Assembly (NCBI GenBank): GCA_026393115.1
Contig: JAPLAU010000026.1
Span: 91,921-155,920, forward strand
DNA: 64,000 nt
DNA from: Actinomycetota bacterium
Lineage (GTDB): Bacteria > Actinomycetota > Actinomycetes > S36-B12 > CAIYMF01
Reading direction: 5' to 3'
Position numbers and translations under genes: made by a program. This document shows positions 52,670 through 60,890 of this stretch, piece by piece. Position 1 is the first letter of the stretch, and the number at the start of each line of letters is the position of its first letter. The notes below the pieces were generated by a model. The model was not told the DNA's origin and did no database searches. It worked only from the letters and a program-made list of their open reading frames with translations.

Positions 52670-53416
52670 ATGCCAAACGTTGCGTTGATTACCGGGGGTT
52701 CAAAGGGCATTGGGCTCGCGTGTGTTGAACGTTTTCTTCGGGATGGGTATCAGGTTGCCTTCTGCTCTCGAACCCAGGTCGAGATCGATGAAGTGGTGGC
52801 CAGGATCGGTGCGGATCGAGTGTTCGGTCTCAGGGCCGATTTGGGTGTCAGCGAGGATTGCGCGGCTTTGGTACCAGCCACCCTTGATCGCTTTGGCCGA
52901 ATCGATGTGCTGGTCAATAATGCGGCGGTGTATGCCCCAATACCGTTCGTCGACTTCACCGCGGAATCCTGGGACACCTTGTTTGACATCAACGTCAGAG
53001 GCCCAGTCCTGCTAGGAGGTGCCGCCGCCCGAGCGATGATTGCTCAAGGCGAAGGGGGCCGAATCGTCAACATCGCGTCAACTAACGGACAGATGTCCGA
53101 GGCGGAGTTCGCCCACTACAACGCATCGAAAGCCGCAATCATTTCACTGACGAAATCGATGGCGGTTGAATTGGCCGCATTCGGGATTCGGGTCAATGCT
53201 GCGGCACCGGGTTGGGTTCTCACTCCGTTAAGTGAGCCGTTCGTGACCACTTTGACCAGCGCAGAGTTGGGACGGATTAGCGTCTTCAAGCGCGTGGGCT
53301 CCGCTGACGAGGTGGCTGGCGTCGTCGCATTTCTTTGTGGACCTGACTCAAGCTACGTTACTGGTGTCACGGTGAATGTTGATGGTGGCCTCGCTGCCAT
53401 GCACCCTGCAATTTGA
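52670..53416 (+). CDS. Short-chain dehydrogenase/reductase
   Basis: This 248-residue classical SDR has the cofactor motif [13 protein letters not shown], the catalytic Ser in NIAST 13 residues before the catalytic Tyr of YNASK, and a C-terminal [11 protein letters not shown]. The R in FCSRTQ after strand 2 suggests NADP preference. It oxidises or reduces an alcohol/ketone in the island pathway. It starts 12 bases after the kinase-like gene with a GGAAGGAG ribosome site and converges on the GcvT-like gene with 5 bases between stops. Confidence 0.9.
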   Translation: MPNVALITGGSKGIGLACVERFLRDGYQVAFCSRTQVEIDEVVARIGADRVFGLRADLGVSEDCAALVPATLDRFGRIDVLVNNAAVYAPIPFVDFTAESWDTLFDINVRGPVLLGGAAARAMIAQGEGGRIVNIASTNGQMSEAEFAHYNASKAAIISLTKSMAVELAAFGIRVNAAAPGWVLTPLSEPFVTTLTSAELGRISVFKRVGSADEVAGVVAFLCGPDSSYVTGVTVNVDGGLAAMHPAI

Positions 53417-53421
53417 CTGGC

Positions 53422-54597
53422 TTACGCCCTAATCCTCGACCCAGTCGGATCGTATAAGGGTTGCTCAACAATGGTTGCCCTGTGCTCGGTTCCTTCAATG
53501 CGTACCTCGAGCGAGTCTCCAGGCTTGAAACTACGAGAGAGAAATGCGAAACCGACAGCCTTGCCGATGGTGAAGCCAAGTCCGCCCGAAGTAATTGTTC
53601 CAGCAAGGGCCCCGTTGCTGGAAACTTCCTCTCCACCCTGCAACTGGTACCAGAATTCATCAAGCGTCAGGGCTGCGAGTCGCTCTGGCGCATCGGCAGA
53701 TGCCTCGACGGCTGAGCGGCCGATGAAGTTGGCACTGTTCTTTACAAACTTGCCAACACCACTTTCGGCAGGCGTGCGGTCGGGCCCTAACTCCGCGCCC
53801 AAGTACAGGTATCCCTTTTCGCAGCGGAGCGAGTCAATCGCCCGGTAGCCACATTGCAATCCGCCTGAGTGAAGTACGGCGGTGGAGAGCACCTCCCAAA
53901 CAGCTCGTCCGTATTCCGATGGAATGTACAATTCCCAACCCAATTCGCCGACAAAAGTTACTCTGCTCATTCGGATTGGTACGTTGCCCAAGAATGTTTC
54001 GCGATATGTCATATACGGAAACGACTCCGAATCCAACTGCGTGGCTACCAGAGGTGCCAGTACCTCGCGGGCGCTTGGACCCCACACGCCGAAACACGCC
54101 CATGAACTCGTTTCATCGGAGATGAAGACGTCCAAGTTGGGAGAATTCTGGGAATCTAGCCAGGCAAGATCTCGCTCGAGTGCAGACGTACCAGTTATGA
54201 CGAGGAAGCTCTCCTCATTGGTTTGAGCAACCGTCACATCGCTGATGACCCCACCGGATTCGTTGAGCATCTGGGTGTAAGTCAGGCACCCAGGGCCTCG
54301 AGAGACGCGATTGGAGCAGAGGCCCTCCAGAAAAGTAGTCGCATCCCCGCCGGTCACTCGAATCTTGCCGAATGAGGTGAGGTCGAAAAGCCCTGCCCGC
54401 TCGCGTACGGAACGATGCTCCGCCTCGATTGCAGCCGACCAGATCGCTTCGGTCGGGCCAAGGGGCTCGCGCTGACGATCGCCCAGCAAGGTATTGGTCT
54501 TGAAATAGTCGACGCGAAGCCAGCCGCTCTTAGAGCCGAATTCAGCGTCATTGTTCACGTGTGAGCCGTAGGCGGGCGAAGTGCGACTCAGCTTCAC
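53422..54597 (-). CDS. GcvT-like aminomethyltransferase/demethylase
   Basis: The 391-residue protein has the tetrahydrofolate-binding GcvT fold: FLEGLCSNRVSRGPGCLTYTQ, the NESGGVISDVTVAQ segment with the conserved Asp, GELGWELYIPSEYG, RCEKGYLYLGAELGPD and a C-terminal barrel. It is a little longer than glycine-cleavage T protein and has no gcvH or gcvP nearby, so it is probably a stand-alone demethylase. The fold also includes the DMSP demethylase DmdA and the C-terminal half of dimethylglycine/sarcosine dehydrogenases. It overlaps surE by 4 bases and is the last gene of the DAO-SurE-GcvT operon. Confidence 0.86.
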   Translation of the reverse strand: MKLSRTSPAYGSHVNNDAEFGSKSGWLRVDYFKTNTLLGDRQREPLGPTEAIWSAAIEAEHRSVRERAGLFDLTSFGKIRVTGGDATTFLEGLCSNRVSRGPGCLTYTQMLNESGGVISDVTVAQTNEESFLVITGTSALERDLAWLDSQNSPNLDVFISDETSSWACFGVWGPSAREVLAPLVATQLDSESFPYMTYRETFLGNVPIRMSRVTFVGELGWELYIPSEYGRAVWEVLSTAVLHSGGLQCGYRAIDSLRCEKGYLYLGAELGPDRTPAESGVGKFVKNSANFIGRSAVEASADAPERLAALTLDEFWYQLQGGEEVSSNGALAGTITSGGLGFTIGKAVGFAFLSRSFKPGDSLEVRIEGTEHRATIVEQPLYDPTGSRIRA

Positions 54598-55481
54598 AGC
54601 GCAACCTTGCTGGCCGATTGCCGCTGATTTGCCGTGACTATTTGGAAGTCGGGCAGAGCCGAGGAGAGAATTTCTTCCAATTTGCCTCGCATTTCGTTTG
54701 CGTTGTTGGCCTCCCCAAATCCGAGCCCAAGGGTGAGGGGCGTAATCGAAATATGGCCCGCTTGAATTGCGATGATGTCCGTCTCGTTGACCGTGGAGAG
54801 TTCTGGGATTACCTCATTGGCCTGCCCGTACAGATACATATTCTGTGCCTCACCTTCATCGGTCCACGGTTTGGCAGGAATGTTCGGGTAGGCCCGCCTG
54901 CCTGGTTGAGTGATACGGATGACATTTTCGCTAACGACATTTGGAAAATTCAAACTGAGAATTGTCTGGGCGTCGAGCGTGGAGTGGGTGAGCGATGCGG
55001 CTACCGTGGCACTCTGACGTGCAGCGAACTCGAAATCACGACTTTGCATATTGCGTTCTCCATGACTATTAACGGCCATACTGCCGGATGGAATCTGCTG
55101 TGAAACGCATAGCGAACTCACTCCGAGGATGCTCGCCTCAAGGCCGGCACCAATCGTGCCTGAATTGGTCACGTCATCAGCTAGATTTGCTCCATGATTA
55201 ATGCCGCTCACCACCAATTGCGCATCCGCGGCTAGTCCGCCGATTAGCCCTGCCCGAACGCAATCCGTGGGTGTACCGTCACAGGAATACATTGCGTGTT
55301 CACCCTGGACTGTTCGTTCAATGCGGACTTGAGTGTGGTAAGTACATTTCCGAGCGAAACCACTGCAGTTAGCTATCGGAGCCACCGTTATTACGGAATC
55401 AAAATGCCTAATCAGGTGAGCTCGAAGCGTTAGCAACCCTGCGGCATCTATTCCGTCGTCATTGGTGAGAAGAACCTGCAT
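54594..55481 (-). CDS. surE: SurE family 5'/3'-nucleotidase/phosphatase
   Basis: The 295-residue metal-dependent phosphatase begins VLLTNDDGIDAAGL with the NDDG metal site and has the SGINHGANLADD segment with the second metal ligands and GTPTDCVRAGL. Typical SurE proteins are about 250 residues; the C-terminal extension here is modest. SurE normally dephosphorylates nucleotides or polyphosphate in stress responses. Its placement between a flavoprotein (40-base gap) and a GcvT-like gene (4-base overlap) is atypical and suggests a specific phosphorylated substrate in this pathway, perhaps the product of the island's kinase-like protein. Confidence 0.9.
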   Translation of the reverse strand: MQVLLTNDDGIDAAGLLTLRAHLIRHFDSVITVAPIANCSGFARKCTYHTQVRIERTVQGEHAMYSCDGTPTDCVRAGLIGGLAADAQLVVSGINHGANLADDVTNSGTIGAGLEASILGVSSLCVSQQIPSGSMAVNSHGERNMQSRDFEFAARQSATVAASLTHSTLDAQTILSLNFPNVVSENVIRITQPGRRAYPNIPAKPWTDEGEAQNMYLYGQANEVIPELSTVNETDIIAIQAGHISITPLTLGLGFGEANNANEMRGKLEEILSSALPDFQIVTANQRQSASKVAL

Positions 55482-55521
55482 TGTCTCTCTTTCTAGGTGC
55501 TAACTCAGGATTAGCTGGTGT

Positions 55522-56751
55522 TCACTGAGGTAGACTTGGCATCGGGTAGTAATTCTCACAAATGGCTTGGGCCTGATTTCGAGCGCTTGACCATTGCCAG
55601 GTTCTGGGAATGAATCGATTGGGACTGAGACTTTCGACGTACGGGGACACCTGAGCTGAGAGACTCTCCACCAGGTGCTTAGCAAGACCCGCTGATCCTG
55701 AAACGCCGTGAGCATTGCACCCCGCAGCCATCACATAGCCCTTAATCCCGGCAACGGGCCCGACGATGAACCGGCCATCTGGGGTGAAGCCAGGCCATCC
55801 ATGAAATGCAGTGAGAATCCCTGCGTCGACGACTGACGGAACGAACCGTTTGAACTGCTCAGCAAACTGCCCTAGAACCTCCCAGTTCGGCGTGTCCGGG
55901 AGCGCCGTACCGACATCCACTTCGGTTGGGTCGATGCTCGTGCCGTTTCGCTCAAATCCGCCGCACAGAATGCCCCGTCCTTCACCTCGGGCGTATATCG
56001 CAATCTCTGGGATACGCAGGTTAGGTAGGCCGGAGTGCCAACCGGCTTGAGGCTCAGTAACAAAATATTCATGTAGCACCGGGACTATCGGCAACTCGAT
56101 TCCGGATTTCCGGGCTAGGGCGCCAGCCCATGGGCCCGCAGCATTGATGAGTAACTTGGTGGAAATTCGCCCACGATTGGTCACAACTCCCGACACGGCG
56201 CCATCAGTAATCTCAACATCCAATACCGAGGTGTGTGTGCAGACATTCACACCGAGGTCTTTGGCTGCGGCGATGTAGGCGTTGACCAGGCTGTTGGGTT
56301 GGACGTATCCATCGGACGGAACCCATAGAGCGAGGCTGATCGATGAAACGTCCTCGAGGGTGGGGCAGAGCTCCTGAACCTGGGCCGCCTCAATGAGATG
56401 AACGTCAAGGCCAGCAGCACTTGCGATCGCCGCGATACTCCTCAACTCTGCTATCGCCGGAGCCGACATGGCGATGCGCAGACTCCCGGTCTCCCGCCAG
56501 TCCGCCGTGTGCCCGAGGTCGACTTCGAAGTTTCGGAAGAACTTAGCCGAGGCCATGGCAAGTTTCGTCCGTTCCAATGTGGTTCGAGATTGCCCCAAGA
56601 GTCCAGCGGCTTGTCCTGTCGTTGCAGAACCCAAGGCACCGGATTCGAGTAGTTGGACTTCTCGGTATCCAGCGTTCGCGAGGAAATAGGCAGCTGCCGC
56701 CCCGACTGCGCCGCCGCCGATCACCGTTACTTGACAATCTGACGGATGCAC
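55522..56751 (-). CDS. FAD-dependent amine/amino acid oxidoreductase (DAO family), non-covalent FAD type
   Basis: The protein is 409 residues from the GTG at 56751, chosen because GGGAG lies 4 bases upstream and the dinucleotide motif VTVIGGGAVGAAAAYFLANAG follows at residue 8. The frame is open to 56919 but that part is basic and runs through the divergent promoter. The segment GSATTGQAAGLLGQSR occupies the place where dimethylglycine/sarcosine dehydrogenases have a His that binds FAD covalently; here it is Gln, so FAD should be non-covalent. A C-terminal FxGWPGFTPDGRFIVGP motif matches sarcosine-oxidase-like proteins. It is the first gene of the minus-strand operon in the island. Confidence 0.87.
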   Translation of the reverse strand: MHPSDCQVTVIGGGAVGAAAAYFLANAGYREVQLLESGALGSATTGQAAGLLGQSRTTLERTKLAMASAKFFRNFEVDLGHTADWRETGSLRIAMSAPAIAELRSIAAIASAAGLDVHLIEAAQVQELCPTLEDVSSISLALWVPSDGYVQPNSLVNAYIAAAKDLGVNVCTHTSVLDVEITDGAVSGVVTNRGRISTKLLINAAGPWAGALARKSGIELPIVPVLHEYFVTEPQAGWHSGLPNLRIPEIAIYARGEGRGILCGGFERNGTSIDPTEVDVGTALPDTPNWEVLGQFAEQFKRFVPSVVDAGILTAFHGWPGFTPDGRFIVGPVAGIKGYVMAAGCNAHGVSGSAGLAKHLVESLSAQVSPYVESLSPNRFIPRTWQWSSARNQAQAICENYYPMPSLPQ

Positions 56752-56772
56752 TCGGCTCCCAACTATATGGAT

Positions 56773-56794
56773 GGACCGAAAGACTCTATGGTCC
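56773..56794 (+). promoter_or_regulatory. Inverted repeat in the divergent flavoprotein/gntR promoter region
   Basis: GGACC (56773-56777) and GGTCC (56790-56794) across 12 bases, between the divergent starts at 56751 and 56908. A related GGTCC/GGGCC pair lies upstream of the fusion flavoprotein, so this may be the GntR operator. Confidence 0.4.
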
Positions 56795-56907
56795 GGCCTC
56801 AATAGTATGGCTACAGTTTGAGTGGCGCAAGAAAGTGCTGGGGATCGGGACCGTATACTTTTCTTTCTCGCGAAACTAGCGCGGCACACGATTTTCGAGA
56901 GGTTCAA

Positions 56908-57687
56908 TTGATCCGGCAATCGGAGGGCACCGGCTCGTCTGCCGTTGAGATGGCTAGGGACGCCGTTATGGACCTAGTGGCGGCAGGTCATCTGGCTGCT
57001 GGCCAGCGACTTCCACCTGAGCGAGAACTCGCCGCTTCCCTAGGAGTAAGTCGAACGACACTTCGCGAAGCACTCGGCCAGTTGGCCAGAGCGGGGTATG
57101 TGTCCCGGAAGCCTGGTCGCGGCGGCGGCACCTTCGTCTGTCAGCCAAAGATAGATAGGGATCTCTCCGTGTTAAGAGGTCTCCCAGACCACCTGCGCCG
57201 TCAGGGTCACGTGTCCTCGAACAAGGTATTGGCGACCCGTTTGATGACAGCTGATCGAAAGACGGCGGTCGAACTTGAACTGACAGAAGGGATGATGGTC
57301 TTCGAGTTGGTCCGTCTGCGTTTGTCCGATGGCGAGCCGATTTCAATGGAGCGTTCGAGGTTTCCTGCCGATCGTTTTCCTGGTTTGCTTGAGCAGCCGC
57401 TGGGAGGATCTGTATACGCGCTCCTTCGCGACCAGTACTCGGTGCTCCCGCACAGGGCGCGCGAGCGGATTGAGCCGGTGTCAGCTGGACTGCACGAAGC
57501 CGAATCCCTCTGTATTGACGTTGGCCAGCCGCTGCTTGCTGTCGAGCGCGTTACGTACGACGAAGCGGGTGTGCCGGTTGAATTTGGTCGGGATCTCTTC
57601 CGGGGCGATCGAACTCGTGTCGTGGTCTGGATCGAGTCTGGATCCGAAGGCCAGATTGAGTTAGTGCAAAGCCCACAAGCCTCTTAG
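56908..57687 (+). CDS. GntR family (HutC/UTRA) transcriptional regulator
   Basis: The protein is 259 residues from a TTG at 56908 with GAGAGG 5 bases upstream. The annotated frame is open from 56818, but that ATG has no ribosome site and adds 30 unrelated residues. An N-terminal winged helix (RLPPERELAASLGVSRTTLR; LARAGYVSRKPGRGGGTFV) is followed by a UTRA ligand domain (VFELVRLRLSDGEPISMERS). It lies between the two demethylation transcription units and is probably their effector-responsive switch. Confidence 0.9.
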   Translation: MIRQSEGTGSSAVEMARDAVMDLVAAGHLAAGQRLPPERELAASLGVSRTTLREALGQLARAGYVSRKPGRGGGTFVCQPKIDRDLSVLRGLPDHLRRQGHVSSNKVLATRLMTADRKTAVELELTEGMMVFELVRLRLSDGEPISMERSRFPADRFPGLLEQPLGGSVYALLRDQYSVLPHRARERIEPVSAGLHEAESLCIDVGQPLLAVERVTYDEAGVPVEFGRDLFRGDRTRVVVWIESGSEGQIELVQSPQAS

Positions 57688-57709
57688 GGGCGGTGCGGAG
57701 GGCCCGAAT

Positions 57710-57746
57710 TATTGGTCCAACGTTTTATTATTTGGCTGGGCCAATA
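57710..57746 (+). promoter_or_regulatory. Imperfect inverted repeat upstream of the fusion flavoprotein
   Basis: TATTGGTCC (57710-57718) and GGGCCAATA (57738-57746) match in 8 of 9 positions as inverted copies across 19 AT-rich bases, 56 bases before the start codon. The placement and the shared GGTCC core suggest an operator for the adjacent GntR protein. Confidence 0.45.
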
Positions 57747-57801
57747 GGGTACGCTGTGCATGACTCTCTCCCAAGTTTGCTTGAGCTGGAAAGGATTTCC
57801 G

Positions 57802-60225
57802 ATGGACTCCGTCGTAACAGTTCCTGACCGGGCAGAGGTCGTAGTCATTGGTGGCGGCGCCGTCGGCTGTAGCGTTGCGTACCATTTGGCACAACTCGGG
57901 ATGACTGACGTGGCCTTGCTTGAACAGGGCGAACTTTCCTGTGGCACAACATGGCATGCGGCTGGCATTGTCGGTCAGGTCAGGGCTTCGGCCAGCCTCA
58001 CGAGACTGGCGCGCTACAGTCTGGAGCTGTACGCGAGGCTGGAAGCAGAAACTGGGTTCTCCACCGGGTGGAGGCCAAGGGGAGCAATCTGGCTGGCGCA
58101 GAGTGATGAACGGGTCACGCACCTCGCAAGAGCAGTGTCGGCGGCGCGCGTCTTTGGCACGGCGGCCGAATTCATTTCGCCCAAGGAGGCGCAAGAGCGC
58201 TTTCCACTTCTCGAAGTTGACGATCTGAAGGCTGCGGTTTGGCTTCCCGAGGATGGAACCGTAAATCCCTCAGACCTCACCCAAGCTCTCGCAAGGGGCG
58301 CCACAGCCAAGGGTGTGCGTATTTGCGAGCGGGTGAAGGTGCTGTCAATCAACTTGGTGCGCGGGCGAGTGACTTCGGTTAGCACATCGCACGGGGAGAT
58401 TGAATGCGAGAGGGTTGTCATTGCTGCTGGCCAGTGGTCGAAAGCGATCGGTGACAGCATCGGGGTGCCGATTCCGCTTTACCCCGCGCAGCATTTCTAT
58501 GTGGTCACGGAGTTCATTGAAGGAATGGACCGTAATGCCCCAATTCTGCGTGACCCTGATAGCGGAACTTACTTCAAGGAGGAAGTGGGAGGCTTGCTGG
58601 TCGGGTGCTTCGAGCCGGATGCCCTCGCGTGGGTTCGGTCTCAGGACATCCCCGAGCCGTTCCAGTTTCAGCTGCTCGACGAGAACTGGGACCACTTCGC
58701 GCCGATGCTCGAAAATGGAGTCAGGCGCATCCCCGCGTTGGCTTCAGTTGGTTTGAAGAAGTTGTACAACGGGCCTGAAAGTTTCACCGCCGATAACCAA
58801 TTCATCATCGGTGAGGCCCCACAAGTAGGCGGAGTGTTTGTCGCTGCTGGATTCAACTCCGGTGGCATTGCCAATGCCGGTGGAGCGGGATTGGCACTGG
58901 CCGAATGGATTGTCAATGGTGGGCCAACTCGCGACCTCTGGACGGTTGATATTGCCCGCTTCGCGCCGTTCAGCCGCAGCGATCGTTGGCTTCGTGAGCG
59001 CACCATCGAAACTCTGGGAGATCATTACGCACTGCCGTGGCCCAATCGAGAACTGGAGACTGGCCGAGGAGTCCGTCGTTCACCGGTGCATCACATCCAT
59101 GAGAGTCTCGGTGCCTGTTTTGGATCCAAGCTTGGGTGGGAGAGAGTCAATTGGTACGCCAGTTCTGGTAGCCACCCGGAAGTGAATTACTCATTCGGCC
59201 GACAGAATTGGCACGACAACGTTGCTCGGGAGGCCCATGCAACTCGAAATGGAGTTGCAGTTTTCGATCAGACGGCGTTTTCGAAATTTGTTGTCGCCGG
59301 CCCTGATGCGGAGTTGGCGCTTCAGTGGATCTGCGCCAATGATCTATCGGTCCCGGTCGGGAGAGTCACTTATACGGCGATGCTGAACGAACGCGGTGGG
59401 TTCGAGTCCGATCTGACTGTCACCCGCCTTTCGGATGAAGAGTTCTTCGTGGTCTCGGGTACGGCACAACAAGTTCGAGACTTCACTTACATCCGTCGCC
59501 AGATGCCAGACGGGCTGGATGCGACCATCTCTGATGTCACATCCGCATTCGCGGTGTTCAGTGTCATGGGTCCATTGTCGCGAGCCCTGATGAGCCAATG
59601 TAGTTTCGAGGATTTCTCGGCTTCGGCATTTCCGTTCGGCTGGAGTAGATGGATTGATCTCGGTGACGCGCGGGTAATGGCGACCAGAATGACCTATGTT
59701 GGGGAGCTCGGCTGGGAGTTGTACGTTCCCGTTGAAATGGCCAGCGGGGTCTACCAATACCTACTGAGCCAGGGAGCAGGTTTTGGAATCACCCCTGCTG
59801 GGTATTACGCGATCGAGAGCCTGAGACTTGAGAAGGGCTACCGCGCCTGGGGGCGTGATGTGACACCCGATGTGACACCTGCGGAGGCCGGATTGCTGCA
59901 GTTCTGCAAGCTCGACTCTTCGATCCCATTCCGCGGTCGCAAAGCGCTGGAAGAACAACTGCTGCGTCCGTTAAGTCAACGCCTCGTTGACTTTGAGGTG
60001 GTGCACCCTGAAGCGTCACTCTGGGGTGGCGAGGTTCTTCTCATAAATGATCAATTGGCGGGGCCGGTGACCTCAGCCGCCTTCGGTCATACCTTGGGCA
60101 AATCTGTTGGTATCGCGCTCGTCAACGATCCCACTCCGGGTTTCGACTGGATCAACTGTCAAGACCTCTGGGTCCAGGCGGGTGGGGACCGGTTCAAAGC
60201 CCAAGCACGTTCCTTGGGTAACTAG
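57802..60225 (+). CDS. FAD oxidoreductase-GcvT fusion, dimethylglycine/sarcosine dehydrogenase type
   Basis: The protein is 807 residues from ATG 57802, chosen because AAGGA lies 6 bases upstream; an in-frame ATG at 57760 has no ribosome site. The N-terminal about 430 residues are a DAO-type FAD domain (VVVIGGGAVGCSVAYHLAQ) with CGTTWHAAGIVGQ, whose His is the covalent-FAD site of dimethylglycine and sarcosine dehydrogenases. The C-terminal about 370 residues are a GcvT fold (CANDLSVPVGRVTYT; GGFESDLTVTRL; GELGWELYVPVEMA; RLEKGYRAWGRDVTPDVTP). Members oxidise an N-methyl amine and hand formaldehyde to tetrahydrofolate. Substrate here is unknown; dimethylglycine or sarcosine-like compounds are the default. 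Confidence 0.9.
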   Translation: MDSVVTVPDRAEVVVIGGGAVGCSVAYHLAQLGMTDVALLEQGELSCGTTWHAAGIVGQVRASASLTRLARYSLELYARLEAETGFSTGWRPRGAIWLAQSDERVTHLARAVSAARVFGTAAEFISPKEAQERFPLLEVDDLKAAVWLPEDGTVNPSDLTQALARGATAKGVRICERVKVLSINLVRGRVTSVSTSHGEIECERVVIAAGQWSKAIGDSIGVPIPLYPAQHFYVVTEFIEGMDRNAPILRDPDSGTYFKEEVGGLLVGCFEPDALAWVRSQDIPEPFQFQLLDENWDHFAPMLENGVRRIPALASVGLKKLYNGPESFTADNQFIIGEAPQVGGVFVAAGFNSGGIANAGGAGLALAEWIVNGGPTRDLWTVDIARFAPFSRSDRWLRERTIETLGDHYALPWPNRELETGRGVRRSPVHHIHESLGACFGSKLGWERVNWYASSGSHPEVNYSFGRQNWHDNVAREAHATRNGVAVFDQTAFSKFVVAGPDAELALQWICANDLSVPVGRVTYTAMLNERGGFESDLTVTRLSDEEFFVVSGTAQQVRDFTYIRRQMPDGLDATISDVTSAFAVFSVMGPLSRALMSQCSFEDFSASAFPFGWSRWIDLGDARVMATRMTYVGELGWELYVPVEMASGVYQYLLSQGAGFGITPAGYYAIESLRLEKGYRAWGRDVTPDVTPAEAGLLQFCKLDSSIPFRGRKALEEQLLRPLSQRLVDFEVVHPEASLWGGEVLLINDQLAGPVTSAAFGHTLGKSVGIALVNDPTPGFDWINCQDLWVQAGGDRFKAQARSLGN

Positions 60226-60770
60226 GCAGTCAGGCTTCGTCTAGATCAGATTCGAAGGCACCGATAAGTAGGTCGGTAGAGAATCTTGCACCGTGGGTGG
60301 CCCCTCGGCCTCGTCCCAGTAAAAGACGCCAGCCCGCGCGTGGTGGTGCCCCCGTGCCGCCGCTGCGTACCTTCTGTGCCACGAGCGACCACTTGGACGC
60401 ACAGACAGCAGCTGACGAGATCATTGGATTTCCCGCAGGCCCTAGGCCTGGGTTCCACACGATTGTCTTGCGGCTCCAGGTAGCGCCGACGGCATCGCAC
60501 CGCGTGCATTTGCCACTTCTAGCTGGGCTACAAGTGAGTGTTCGGCGCTCGTTCAGGCTGTCACTGCAAGCGGGACGGCAAAGAGTGTTTGCGACTGTGA
60601 ACGTGGTCTTGCCTGCGGTTGCACCGACTCCTGACGCTGCGGGCAATCGGGCTGCTTCTGTGGCGACTACATTGCAACCGTTGGTACGTAACGGTCCATG
60701 CGCTCCCGGGGGAGTCAGTGCTGACCCAGTTCCACGCCATGGGGCAACCACGGCGGACTAACGCCGAGGC
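60226..60770. other. Gene-free right flank of the low-G+C island
   Basis: These 545 bases return to high G+C. Open frames exist on both strands (for example minus 60230-60751, plus 60297-60761), but none resembles a known protein or has a start signal. The base composition suggests degraded coding sequence or an unrecognised insertion remnant. No tRNA or inverted-repeat end is seen. Confidence 0.5.
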
Positions 60771-60890
60771 TCACCTGGCGCCGATGCATGGAACCTTTCC
60801 CGACACCGCCCCCTGAGCCGTGGCGATCAACCCGGCGACCGCGTCGGCGTTCGTCACGATCGCCATGTGATTGATTCCCGGCAGCGTAGT
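60771..60890 (-). pseudogene. C-terminal fragment of an alpha/beta-hydrolase gene
   Basis: Read on the minus strand, the last about 40 codons of a frame give TLPGINHMAIVTNADAVAGL, then about 20 more residues before TGA at 60771. NHMAIV with its His is the typical C-terminal catalytic-His segment of alpha/beta hydrolases. Homology stops sharply at about 60885-60892, where the photolyase fragment begins in the opposite orientation. Confidence 0.65.

Noticed and set aside
60230..60761. Overlapping frames on both strands in the right flank of the island
   Set aside because: Neither has a ribosome site or a family resemblance. The two overlap fully and one runs Cys/Arg-rich without a pattern.
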